64,000 nt of DNA. Source: Ruegeria atlantica (GTDB taxonomy: Bacteria; Pseudomonadota; Alphaproteobacteria; Rhodobacterales; Rhodobacteraceae). The notes under the pieces are model-generated. The model worked only from the letters and a program-made list of their open reading frames with translations, was not told the origin of the DNA and searched no databases. The position numbers and the translations under genes were made by a program. Positions 52,795-61,238 of this stretch are shown in pieces (position 1 is the first letter of the stretch; each line of letters opens with the position of its first letter). The stretch lies in NCBI GenBank assembly GCA_013032095.1, contig WQBJ01000007.1:1-64000 (forward strand), in the 5' to 3' direction.

Positions 52795-53544
52795 TCAATC
52801 TTTCCATAGCGGACGAAGCGTCACGTAGTAGTGGTATTCGATTTGCTTGAAGATCAGCCCGCCGCGCGCGGGCACGTTTTGGCGAAAGACAAAAGCCATC
52901 ACACAAACAAGGATGAGCGGGGCAAGTATTGCGACCAATGGAACGAACCGCAAAACGCGTTCGGAAGCCGCTTTGGTCAACACCACAAGTGATAGCGAGA
53001 CCCATAAGGCCAGTGTAAACCAATCATCACCGTGTGCGTTCCAGTCCGCCTGCGCGGGAAAAACAGCAAACGCAAATAGTCCAGCAGAGACAACTGCGAT
53101 ACAGGCAACCAAAGCACGCCGAGCATGGCCGCCGTAGTAGCCGTAAGTCAAAGCTGTAATCAGCAATCCAGAGCACAGAATGAAGTCCACTCTGGGAACG
53201 AGCCCCACGACATATGCAAGAAGGATCAGGCCTATTGTTGAAGCTCGATAGGCTTCCGACTTATCCCATCCGATACCCAACGCGCTAAGCGCGTTTTGAG
53301 CTCCTCCTGAGCGGATCGAAATCGCAAGCAACACGCAGGACAAGACAAGTAATCCACCGAAAATGAATAGCGGTACAATTGCAGCCGAGTTGTACCAATC
53401 AGATCCACTTACGCCTGCGCGGTTTTCACCCCAAAGTGGGATGTCTGTCGTCTTCCAAAGAAAAAAGACGGACACCGCTATTAGAACAATTGCTGCCCAA
53501 AAGTCGCGCGTCCGCATGACCAGTGTTTCGTCAGGTTTGTCCAT
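52795..53544 (-). CDS. tctB: Tripartite tricarboxylate transporter small membrane subunit TctB
   Basis: A 249-residue protein with about seven hydrophobic segments, longer than typical TctB (about 150 residues) because of additional membrane segments in the second half. It is placed directly between tctC and tctA, as usual for the family. The stop is four bases before tctA. Confidence 0.82.
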   Translation of the reverse strand: MDKPDETLVMRTRDFWAAIVLIAVSVFFLWKTTDIPLWGENRAGVSGSDWYNSAAIVPLFIFGGLLVLSCVLLAISIRSGGAQNALSALGIGWDKSEAYRASTIGLILLAYVVGLVPRVDFILCSGLLITALTYGYYGGHARRALVACIAVVSAGLFAFAVFPAQADWNAHGDDWFTLALWVSLSLVVLTKAASERVLRFVPLVAILAPLILVCVMAFVFRQNVPARGGLIFKQIEYHYYVTLRPLWKD

Positions 53545-53601
53545 TGCCTGCTTCCTACAGGAAAGGGCACGATCAAACGCGCCCTTTCAAATTTGATCGG
53601 A

Positions 53602-54609
53602 TCAGGGCTTCTCGATACCCAGCGAGGACGGATCGACGGTCGCTGCGCCCAGATCTTGCAAGGTATAGGCAAAGGTAGCTTCGAGGTTCGCAAACAGCTC
53701 TTGAGCTTCTTCGCCGTGTTGACCACCGACATCATAATTGTTTGCAGAGGCCCATTCAGCGACGGTGTCGGAGGCAATCGCTTGCTCGAAGGCATCACCA
53801 AGCGCGGCCTTTACGTCGTCCCCGGCTGAACTGTGAACTGCAAACCCGATGGCCTGCTTGAGCGGCAAATACTGATCGAGACCGTCATAAATGCCAAAGG
53901 CAGAAGGCACTGTTGCCCCTGCAATCTGCGCATCTTCGGGCGTCAACATCGCAAGCGGTTTAAGTTGACCGCCTTCGATCAACGGGGCCTGTTCAGCTAG
54001 AGAAGTCACAACCAACGCAACTTCACCCGCTACCGCTGCTTCCTGCCCTGGCGCTGAGCCTTTGTATGGAACAAACTTGAATTCTGCACCGGACCCTTTT
54101 TCGATTGCCAGAAGGTTCAAGTGGTGGATCGAACCTGCGCCGGAAGCCGCCGCTGGAATAGTGCCAGGAGCAGCTTTCGCAGCGTCGACCAGCTCTTCCA
54201 GAGTATTGTAAGGACTCTCCGCCGGAACCGAGATCAGATCAGGTGATCCGCCAACGATGAACGGATACCAAAAATCAAATTTCTTATCCCAGCCACCTTG
54301 CACAGCTGCGGTGACGTTCGACTCTGACAGACCAACCAATGTATAACCATCGTCTGGTTGGTTCATGACATAGACCATCCCGTTGGAGCCTGCGACACCT
54401 CCTGTTTGATTGATCACATTGATCGAGACCGGAAGATGTTTTTCCATCTCGGCCATGATCATTCGGTTGATCGTATCCGTGCCTCCTCCGGCCCCCCAGA
54501 CCACAGCTGTAGTGATATCGCGATAGGGGTAATCCTGCGCAACAGCTGCCCCTGCAATCCCGGCCGCCATCACGGCTGCGGCCGCCAACCGCCCTAGCTT
54601 TAGTTTCAT
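53602..54609 (-). CDS. tctC: Tripartite tricarboxylate transporter substrate-binding protein TctC
   Basis: A 335-residue periplasmic binding protein of the Bug/TctC family, with a Sec signal peptide (cleavage after Ala-Val-Ala near residue 25) and the typical GAGGGTDTINRM and NQTGGVAGSNG segments. The start at 54609 is fixed by GGGAGGA; the frame opens further upstream. It is the first gene of the minus-strand operon and divergent from the dehydrogenase at 54746. Confidence 0.92.
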   Translation of the reverse strand: MKLKLGRLAAAAVMAAGIAGAAVAQDYPYRDITTAVVWGAGGGTDTINRMIMAEMEKHLPVSINVINQTGGVAGSNGMVYVMNQPDDGYTLVGLSESNVTAAVQGGWDKKFDFWYPFIVGGSPDLISVPAESPYNTLEELVDAAKAAPGTIPAAASGAGSIHHLNLLAIEKGSGAEFKFVPYKGSAPGQEAAVAGEVALVVTSLAEQAPLIEGGQLKPLAMLTPEDAQIAGATVPSAFGIYDGLDQYLPLKQAIGFAVHSSAGDDVKAALGDAFEQAIASDTVAEWASANNYDVGGQHGEEAQELFANLEATFAYTLQDLGAATVDPSSLGIEKP

Positions 54610-54652
54610 TTCCAAGTCCTCCCAAAACAACTTCGCGTTTATTATTGCATTT

Positions 54653-54667
54653 ATTTGCGTATACATT
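54653..54667. promoter_or_regulatory. Candidate GntR operator in the divergent catabolic promoter
   Basis: ATTTGCGTATACATT contains the GTATAC core seen in FCD-type GntR operators and lies between the tctC and dehydrogenase starts, flanked by the inverted pair TTGCAT and ATGCATTG. It resembles ATTTGCGCATAA in the two duplicated elements at 47.4 and 48.2 kb. A regulator of the GntR/FCD type is encoded at 56859. Confidence 0.5.
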
Positions 54668-54745
54668 AAAGAATGCATTGTCAACGGACTGTAGTGAAAG
54701 CTGCTATCGCGCTATGAATGCGAAACGGGAAGGAAGCGGGCTAAG

Positions 54746-55834
54746 ATGAAAAAGAATTATGATGTGGCAGTGTTCCACGGCGACGGAATCGGCCCTGAAA
54801 TTATGGCCCCTACGCTTGAAATTCTGCGCCAGCTCTCAGGCAAAAATCCCAGCTACGAGTTAGCGTTTTCGGACGCACCAGCAGGCGCCTCTCACTACGC
54901 AGAAACTGGAGAATCGTTTCCAGCGGGATCACTTGAAACGGCTCGCAACGCCGACGCAATTCTGCTGTCTGCAATGGGTTTGCCGGATGTTCGCTACCCG
55001 GACGGAACTGAGATTTCTCCGCAGATTGATCTGCGGAAGCAGCTCGGTCTTTTCGCTGGTGTGCGTCCGGTAAAAGTAAGCAGCGGACAAACGACTCCCT
55101 TGTCGCTGCCCAACGGAAAAGAGATCGACTTTGTTTTAATTCGTGAAAGCACCGAAGGGTTGTTCTTCACACAAGGCGCAGGGGAAGTCACCGAGCACGA
55201 AGCACGTGAGACTCTGCTTATTACTCGTGAAGTTTCCGAAAAACTGTTCCGTTTCGCGTTTGAACTCGCCCAGAACCGAAAGGATACTCGGCGTGGTCGG
55301 GGGCGGGTTACATGTGTCGACAAAGCCAATGTGTTCCGCGCCTTTGCGTTTTTCAGGTCAATGTTTGATGCAGAGGCCGCCCACCATCCCGAATTGCAGG
55401 CAGACCATGCTTATGTTGATGCTACCGCTCTGTGGATGGTCCAAAAGCCTTGGGAGTTTGATGTTTTGGTGACTGAGAACATGTTCGGAGACATCCTTTC
55501 CGACCTTGGCGCAGGTCTCATGGGCGGTCTTGGATTGGCTCCTTCAGCGGACATTGGGTTGAACCACGCTGTATTCCAACCCTGCCACGGCTCCGCTCCG
55601 GACATTGCGGGACAGGGAATTGCTAACCCTTTTGCGATGATCCTGTCCGCAGCAATGATGCTTGAATGGTTGGGTTTGACCCATGATCACCCAGGCCTGT
55701 CCAACGACGGCGAACGATTGCGCGAAGCCGTGGAAAAGGTGACTGCGAACGGACAAAACCTGACGCGGGACCTAGGTGGCTCCGCCGGAACGCAGGACGC
55801 AGCCTCATCGGTATTGGACGAATTGCGGCCATGA
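54746..55834 (+). CDS. Isocitrate/isopropylmalate dehydrogenase-family beta-decarboxylating dehydrogenase
   Basis: A 362-residue NAD-dependent dehydrogenase of the IDH/IPMDH/tartrate dehydrogenase superfamily. It opens with the nucleotide-site motif GDGIGPEI, has RESTEGLFF in the substrate loop, and ends with DILSDLGAGLMGGLGLAPSA and CHGSAPDIAG. Leucine synthesis is unlikely because no leu genes are near. It probably oxidises a 2-hydroxy acid (tartrate-, malate- or tetronate-like) imported by TctABC. It overlaps the next gene by four bases. Confidence 0.87.
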   Translation: MKKNYDVAVFHGDGIGPEIMAPTLEILRQLSGKNPSYELAFSDAPAGASHYAETGESFPAGSLETARNADAILLSAMGLPDVRYPDGTEISPQIDLRKQLGLFAGVRPVKVSSGQTTPLSLPNGKEIDFVLIRESTEGLFFTQGAGEVTEHEARETLLITREVSEKLFRFAFELAQNRKDTRRGRGRVTCVDKANVFRAFAFFRSMFDAEAAHHPELQADHAYVDATALWMVQKPWEFDVLVTENMFGDILSDLGAGLMGGLGLAPSADIGLNHAVFQPCHGSAPDIAGQGIANPFAMILSAAMMLEWLGLTHDHPGLSNDGERLREAVEKVTANGQNLTRDLGGSAGTQDAASSVLDELRP

Positions 55835-56862
55835 ATACTCAGCAAACGATAAGAGTCGCGTGTGTGGGTGCGGGGTATTTCAGCAAGTTCCACTATGACA
55901 GCTGGTCTAGAATGCCCGGAACTGTTCCCGTTGCATCCTGCAACCGCGATATCAACAAGGCGAAAGAAACAGGACTGGCCGCTTACGATGATCTGTCAAA
56001 AATGCTGGAGGCGGAAAAACCAGATCTCCTGGACATCATCCTTCCACCTGTGGCGCAGGCCGACACCATCCGAACGGCACTACGGTTTGGTATCAAGTGG
56101 TTGATCTGCCAAAAGCCTTTCTGCATGTCTTTGGATGAAGCGGAGATGATCGTCTCCAAGGCTGAAGCGGTAGGCGCAACTATTGTCGTGCATGAGAATT
56201 TTCGCTTTCAGCCTTGGTATCGTGCGATCAAGGTGGCGATGACCCAGGGTCGAATTGGTACACCTCTCCAAGCCACTTTCCGGCTTCGGCCCGGCGACGG
56301 ACAGGGGCCACGCGCCTACCTTGACCGGCAGCCGTATTTTCAGGACATGCCGCGTTTCCTGGTTCATGAAACAGCAGTTCACTGGGTAGACACATTCCGA
56401 TTTTTGTTCGATGCGCCCAGCGCAGTTTATGCGGACTTGCGCCAAGTTAACCCGGTTATCGCGGGCGAGGACGCAGGTTACATCCTGTTTGACCACCCCA
56501 ACGGTTTGAAAGCTCTGTTCGATGGCAACAGATGCCTTGACCACAGCGCAGAAAACCTGCGTCAAACCATGGGTGAAGCTCTCATCGAAGGAACGGAAGG
56601 ATCAGTGGTTCTTAACGGCGACGGTTCAGTAGAACTCCGCGCTTTTGGAAAACAAGAGCGACAGCAGATACTACCTCCGAGCGATCATGATGGATTTGGC
56701 GGAGATTGCGTCCACGCCTTGCAAAGTCACGTCGTTTCAGGCCTTTTACAGGGCACGCCGCTGGAAAACACGGCCCGAGAATATTTGGACGTGATCCGCG
56801 TCGAAGAGAAGATCTATCTTTCGGCTGCGGAGGGACGAAAAATCAACCTGGAGACGCCGTGA
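55831..56862 (+). CDS. Gfo/Idh/MocA-family oxidoreductase
   Basis: A 343-residue NAD(P)-dependent sugar or polyol dehydrogenase. The Rossmann motif GAGYFSKFHY is near the N-terminus, the EKP-type motif appears as QKPFCMS (residues about 90-97), and the C-terminal domain has VHETAVHWVDTFRFLF. Families like this oxidise sugars to lactones, which would supply the MBL-fold hydrolase. It is coupled by overlaps to the dehydrogenase before it and the GntR gene after it. Confidence 0.88.
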   Translation: MNTQQTIRVACVGAGYFSKFHYDSWSRMPGTVPVASCNRDINKAKETGLAAYDDLSKMLEAEKPDLLDIILPPVAQADTIRTALRFGIKWLICQKPFCMSLDEAEMIVSKAEAVGATIVVHENFRFQPWYRAIKVAMTQGRIGTPLQATFRLRPGDGQGPRAYLDRQPYFQDMPRFLVHETAVHWVDTFRFLFDAPSAVYADLRQVNPVIAGEDAGYILFDHPNGLKALFDGNRCLDHSAENLRQTMGEALIEGTEGSVVLNGDGSVELRAFGKQERQQILPPSDHDGFGGDCVHALQSHVVSGLLQGTPLENTAREYLDVIRVEEKIYLSAAEGRKINLETP

Positions 56863-57536
56863 GGGATCAGGACAACAAAACTCTTTCCAATACACAACGC
56901 GCTGTTAGGGACTTACGGCGGATGATCCTGTCTGGCGAACTGGCCGCAGGAACTGACCATCTGGAGTCGGAACTCGCTGAAACTTTGGGCATGTCCCGCA
57001 CCCCAATACGGGAAGCCGCGCTGATGTTGGAAAGTAAGGGGTTGCTGGAAATGCGGCCCCGCAAAGGTGTGCGAATACTGCCCGTCTCTTCGGACGATAT
57101 GCGCGAAATCTACGACATCCTAACGGAACTCGAGAGCCTTGCAGCGCAGCGCGCCGCTGAAGCAGGTTATTCAGAAGATGAATTAGCGGTACTTGCCGGA
57201 TCAATCGCAAAAATGGATCAAGCCATCGAAACCGAAGACCTGGAAGCATGGGCTGAGGCCGATGAATTATTTCATCAGGAACTCGTTCGGTTGGGCGGCA
57301 ACAAACGGGTCGAAGCGATTGTGGCGATGATGAGCGATCAGGTTCGTCGCGCACGCGCTACGACGCTGTTTATCAGGCCTTTACCAGTCAAATCCAACGA
57401 GGATCACCGTGTTGTTTTCCAGGCGATTAGCGAAGGTCGACCGGATGTGGCGCGCGAACGCCATCGGGAACACAGGCTCCAAGCCAAGGCTATGCTTTGC
57501 GGGATACTAGAGAAGCATCGGCTTAACAGCCTTTGA
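56859..57536 (+). CDS. GntR-family regulator (FCD type)
   Basis: A 225-residue regulator. The winged helix (about 10-75) contains ESELAETLGMSRTPIREAALML, and a helical FCD ligand domain follows with metal-binding-type residues (DELFHQEL, then DHRVVFQAI). The GTG at 56859 forms a four-base GTGA overlap with the preceding stop and is preceded by GGAG; the longer frame starts inside the upstream gene. It is the probable local regulator of the divergent catabolic operons. Confidence 0.9.
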   Translation: MRDQDNKTLSNTQRAVRDLRRMILSGELAAGTDHLESELAETLGMSRTPIREAALMLESKGLLEMRPRKGVRILPVSSDDMREIYDILTELESLAAQRAAEAGYSEDELAVLAGSIAKMDQAIETEDLEAWAEADELFHQELVRLGGNKRVEAIVAMMSDQVRRARATTLFIRPLPVKSNEDHRVVFQAISEGRPDVARERHREHRLQAKAMLCGILEKHRLNSL

Positions 57537-57816
57537 TCAACTTGGACGACTTTTCGAAAGTTCACTAAATCACGACGACCACCGGCGAAATTGCTGCTTT
57601 CTGGCTCGTTGCAGCCATTTGGCGAAATTCACTGAAGGTCTTGCCTTTGGGGTTACCGATTGCAGAGCTCGATGTGAGTTATCCTAATTCACCGAAAGTT
57701 TGGTGTTTTGTCCCGAAACGCTCAAGCTTCAGCGATCTTTGTGCCCCAGTTGGAGAATCCGATGATGACAAGACCTGAAACAAGCCCAACGAGGTTACCA
57801 CGCATATTGTTTTTTC

Positions 57817-58269
57817 TCAGTTCAGTATCGCAATAGTAAGGTTCAAGGCCGTGGCAAATGCGACCCATGCAAAGTACGGCAGGAAGGCCAGTGCGGAAAC
57901 CTGATCCGAGCTCCTAACTCGAGCGATGAACATGACGATCACAATCAGCAACGCGACAATGACCACAAAGGCAATCCACGGCAGTTGCAGCACAAAAAAT
58001 GTTGGGGGCCACAAAAAGTTCAGGCTCATCTGCACCCACCACAGCTTCATGGGGGTCGAGCTTCGGTCTGTTTCAAACTGACGCCAACCCGCCATGGCGA
58101 TCAAGACATAAAGCACCGTCCAAACCGGGCCAAAAATCCAATTTGGTGGATTGAAAGCAGGTTTAGAAAGCTGCGCATACCAATCACCGGGTGCGGTCAG
58201 TGTCCCGATCAGGATGCCGCCTCCCAACATGAGCGTAAGGAATGCTACGCGGATTAACCAGCTCGACAT
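57817..58269 (-). CDS. tspO: TspO/MBR family protein
   Basis: A 150-residue five-helix membrane protein of the tryptophan-rich sensory protein family, which binds porphyrins and in Rhodobacter relatives modulates tetrapyrrole and photosynthesis gene expression. Typical are KPAFNPPNWIFGPVWTVLY and the Trp-rich WWVQMSLNFLWPPTFF. It lies 13 bases after the secreted-protein gene upstream and is likely cotranscribed. The 57537-57816 gap holds no gene that I can see. Confidence 0.95.
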   Translation of the reverse strand: MSSWLIRVAFLTLMLGGGILIGTLTAPGDWYAQLSKPAFNPPNWIFGPVWTVLYVLIAMAGWRQFETDRSSTPMKLWWVQMSLNFLWPPTFFVLQLPWIAFVVIVALLIVIVMFIARVRSSDQVSALAFLPYFAWVAFATALNLTIAILN

Positions 58270-58282
58270 TGTGGGACAGCTC

Positions 58283-58786
58283 TCAGCAGTCCTTGGTCGT
58301 CACATTGACAAGCGCTTCGGAAGTAAAGATCGCGGTACTGACCTCTCTCGCATCGATATATGACACCGTGGCACCTTCGAGCTCCGACCCCGCTACGGTG
58401 ATTTCGCGTTGCCCGATAGTGTCATCTACATCGATGGTAAAGGCGAGTTTGTCCCCGGCTGCGAGGGAGGCGATCTCAAGTTCTATTGTATTTTGCCCGT
58501 CCACGACCGATGGAAATTGACGCAGTGCATCAGCACCCTCCACGAATTCAAGCGGTTGGAAGACCTCCACACCCGCACCTTTTTCGGTAACGTCTAAAAT
58601 CAGACGTCCGGCAGATTGCGACAAGTCAATATTGAGGGTCGAGGCTTCTACTTCGCACGTTCCGACATTTGTCAGAACAAAACGGTCCTTGGGTGCGCCT
58701 TCTATGAAGCGAATTTGAACACCAGCTTGAAGCGAAGTGGCTGCAAATAATCCAAGAGTCGCCGCTAGAATACTCTTCGGGAGCAT
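58283..58786 (-). CDS. Hypothetical secreted beta-rich protein
   Basis: A 167-residue protein with a Sec signal peptide (cleavage after Leu-Gln-Ala near residue 21). The mature part is acidic and rich in Val, Thr and Asp, with one Cys in the middle and one at the C-terminus, suggesting a beta-sandwich with a disulfide. Similar small secreted proteins occur in roseobacters, but I cannot name a function. It is probably cotranscribed with tspO. Confidence 0.7.
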   Translation of the reverse strand: MLPKSILAATLGLFAATSLQAGVQIRFIEGAPKDRFVLTNVGTCEVEASTLNIDLSQSAGRLILDVTEKGAGVEVFQPLEFVEGADALRQFPSVVDGQNTIELEIASLAAGDKLAFTIDVDDTIGQREITVAGSELEGATVSYIDAREVSTAIFTSEALVNVTTKDC

Positions 58787-58922
58787 ATTTATCTCCTTGC
58801 TAAAGGGTCCTAGACAGATACGCGTCGGCGGGTTTCTTGGATCAGACTTATGCCCTTTGACTATCGTGGTTTAGCCGACAGGACCTTTCGAAGTTCCATA
58901 CACCGCTGTCAGAACGGTTAAG

Positions 58923-59306
58923 TCAAAACATGCCGTTTTCATTCTCGCTGTTTGCCGGAACCTCCTGAAGAACGCCCCAGTGTTCAACAACCTTACCTTC
59001 GGCATCCAGGCGAAAAATATCGATCCCTGCGTACTCGAGACCATCGGGCCAGATTTGATGGCAATGCAGAACAACGTGATCGCCTTCAGCAAACGCACGT
59101 TTGATGTCCACACGCTTTCCCGGGTATTCGGCGGCCATGCGCTCGAAATACTCGACAAAGGCTTGCTTGCCGTCGCCAACATGCGGGTTGTGCTGCGTAT
59201 AGGTATCACCAACAAAGGTCGCTATGGCCTCGGCAGGTCGACACTCGTTGAACATCATTTCGTAGAAAGCGATGACGTTTTTCTTGTTTGTTTTGAGGTC
59301 CGGCAT
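58923..59306 (-). CDS. SnoaL/NTF2-like small protein
   Basis: A 127-residue protein of the SnoaL-like polyketide-cyclase fold (NTF2-like), with YTQHNPHVGDGKQAFVEYF and HCHQIWPDGLEYAGIDIFRLD, which are typical of the family. Start 59306 is chosen because GGAG lies nine bases upstream; the frame opens at 59402. It is the last gene of the second LysR/MDR module. Function is unknown. Confidence 0.82.
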   Translation of the reverse strand: MPDLKTNKKNVIAFYEMMFNECRPAEAIATFVGDTYTQHNPHVGDGKQAFVEYFERMAAEYPGKRVDIKRAFAEGDHVVLHCHQIWPDGLEYAGIDIFRLDAEGKVVEHWGVLQEVPANSENENGMF

Positions 59307-59451
59307 ACTGATCTCCAAATCGACGTTTGCACCGCCCAAAAAATGTTGGTCCGCGTAATTCTTGGAAGCAACCCGGCTATGATCTCGATCACTAATCGAC
59401 AAGAAGTTACGAGCTTGATTTTGCGTACCGACTATTTCGCGGGTTAGCCAC

Positions 59452-59803
59452 TTATTCGGTTTCTTCGAAGTCTATATGAATGTGATTCCCATCAGGATCG
59501 GCCACATGGATTTGGACCATTCGGGCGCCCGGGACGTCAGTTTTGCGATACTGGATCTGCCTCGAGATCAGTATTTCCTCGAATGCGCTCGAGCTTGAGC
59601 TTCGCTTCGGAGCCAACATTTGGCGTTCCTTCGTGCCCCACAAGGTGAACCACGGCGTCATCACCCGCATACAACCAAGCTCCGGGAAACGGAAAATCAG
59701 GGCGGGCCCCAGGCTTCAAACCCAGGACCTCTTCATACCAAGCAACCATCTCAGGCAAACTAGTTGTCACGATATTCACATGATCCAGCCGCTCAATTCT
59801 CAT
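59452..59803 (-). pseudogene. Frameshifted VOC (glyoxalase-like) protein gene
   Basis: The first frame (from 59803) encodes the N-terminal half of a vicinal-oxygen-chelate protein (RIERLDHVNIVTTSLPEMV, then GAWLYAGDDAVVHLVGH). The second half (SRQIQYRKT, MVQIHVADPDGNHIHIDF) continues in another frame down to 59452. The switch lies near 59590-59605 and appears to include loss of several residues, so this is more likely a real lesion than a single sequencing error. The ATG follows directly after the MDR stop codon. Confidence 0.75.
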
Positions 59804-60817
59804 CTAAAAACCCTCAAGCACGAGCTTCCCTTCGGCCTTGCCGCTTTCAAGGATAGCATGCGCTTTCATTAAGTTTGTAGCATTGATCCTACCGAGTGTA
59901 TCGGTCGCTGTGGATCTGATCTTTCCATCATCTATCAACCCGGCGACCTGATTCAGGATTTCGCTTTGACGATTCATATCTCCAGTCCCGAAAAGCGACC
60001 GAGTGTACATGAACTCCCAATGCAAGGAGATCGATTTGGGTTTGAACGGCGCGATGTCGAAGGTCTCAGGATCATCGATCAACCCAAAGCGACCTTGGGG
60101 TGTCATCACCTCTCCAGCTTGAGACGTATAAAGCTGGGAATGGTTTGTCGAATAGATGAAATCCACGCTGTCGATAGCGAGAGCCTTGAGTTGTGTGCCA
60201 AAAGGTTCCGCGTGGTTGATGACATGGTGTGCGCCGAGCTCTCGAACCCAATCTTGTGTCTCGGGTCGGGACGCAGTGGCAATCACCGTCAAGTCAGTGA
60301 GAGCCCGCGCCAATTGAATGGTGATTGACCCGACACCACCTGCGCCACCAATAACCAGCAACGTATTGGTCCCACCAGAAACGGTATTCTGGACTCGCAA
60401 GCGGTCGAACAGCATCTCAAAGGCCGTAAGCGTCGTGAGCGGCATCGCCGCAGCCGCTTTCGCCGGTATGGATTTTGGCGCGACTCCGACGATACGTTCA
60501 TCCACCAGATGAAATTCAGCATTGGCTCCCGGTCGGTTGATTGCCCCGGCATACCAAACATTGTCTACAACATTGAAGGCCGTAACCATTTCTCCAACTG
60601 CTTCGACGATCCCTACTGCGTCCCACCCCAGAATATCAGGTGCAGGACCAACAGGAGCACGTTTTTGCCGAATTTTCGTATCGACTGGGTTCACTGACAC
60701 GGCTTGCACTTTCACCACCAAGTCGTGCCCCTTAGGCGTCGGCTTGTCGGCCTCGAAGTCGATTAAGGCGTTCGCCCGATCAATCGACCCTGTCTCACGG
60801 TATCCCACAGCTTTCAT
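59804..60817 (-). CDS. Zinc-binding alcohol dehydrogenase-family MDR oxidoreductase, second copy
   Basis: A 337-residue paralogue of the protein at 33898-34911, with the same length, [19 protein letters not shown] and the [13 protein letters not shown] segment. Start 60817 is supported by AGGAG. Unlike the first copy it is flanked by two damaged genes. NADPH-dependent reduction of quinones or enones is the likely activity. Confidence 0.9.
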   Translation of the reverse strand: MKAVGYRETGSIDRANALIDFEADKPTPKGHDLVVKVQAVSVNPVDTKIRQKRAPVGPAPDILGWDAVGIVEAVGEMVTAFNVVDNVWYAGAINRPGANAEFHLVDERIVGVAPKSIPAKAAAAMPLTTLTAFEMLFDRLRVQNTVSGGTNTLLVIGGAGGVGSITIQLARALTDLTVIATASRPETQDWVRELGAHHVINHAEPFGTQLKALAIDSVDFIYSTNHSQLYTSQAGEVMTPQGRFGLIDDPETFDIAPFKPKSISLHWEFMYTRSLFGTGDMNRQSEILNQVAGLIDDGKIRSTATDTLGRINATNLMKAHAILESGKAEGKLVLEGF

Positions 60818-60843
60818 AACGTGCTCCTGTGTCCGGTTCTTTA

Positions 60844-61134
60844 TCAACCGATGACGGTCATCTCATTCAACGTGAATTCTGCAACGGCGCCCTCTGTTGC
60901 TTCCAGATAAGTCGCAAGGTGTTGAGCTCACATATAGGTTTGCCAGAGCTCTCGGCTTTCCCAATTTTCGTAGAACACGAAATGAGCCGGGATGTCGTTG
61001 TCCTGATGCAGGTCGTAGTTAATGCAACCCTCTTCGGCACGGGTTATGTCGATGAGCTTGATCAGCTCGGCTTTTACGAGGTTAACTTTGTCGGGGTTGG
61101 CTTTGATGTTGGCGACGATTGTCAGCTTGGCCAT
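60844..61134 (-). pseudogene. ABM-type monooxygenase gene with an in-frame stop codon
   Basis: The frame starts MAKLTIVANIKANPDK and matches small quinol-monooxygenase-like proteins for 68 residues, ending WQTYM at a TGA (60928-60930). Reading through the TGA, the same frame continues with AQHLATYLEATEGAVAEF and ends at 60844, which is the normal C-terminus of the family. One base change thus truncates the protein. No selenocysteine context is apparent. Confidence 0.75.
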
Positions 61135-61223
61135 TGGATTAGGCCCCTTGTTTTCATAAGCGATGCCTCTGATTTACGCCTCTGTCATTTCGGGATAAAC
61201 AGGACAAGAGCGAACATATAATT

Positions 61224-61234
61224 CGGATAATCCG
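61224..61234. promoter_or_regulatory. Palindrome at the LysR start in the second module
   Basis: CGGAT-A-ATCCG is a perfect inverted repeat four bases upstream of the LysR ATG. It occupies the position where a ribosome site would be expected, and no Shine-Dalgarno is seen. It may be an autoregulatory operator. Confidence 0.35.
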
Positions 61235-61238
61235 TTTA

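Noticed and set aside
60928-60930. Selenocysteine at the in-frame TGA of the ABM gene
   Set aside because: The residue is not catalytic in this family, no bacterial SECIS-like hairpin is evident directly downstream, and neighbouring genes also show decay.
61205-61238. A Shine-Dalgarno for the second LysR gene
   Set aside because: None is visible; the space is taken by the palindrome at 61224-61234, so I reported that instead.
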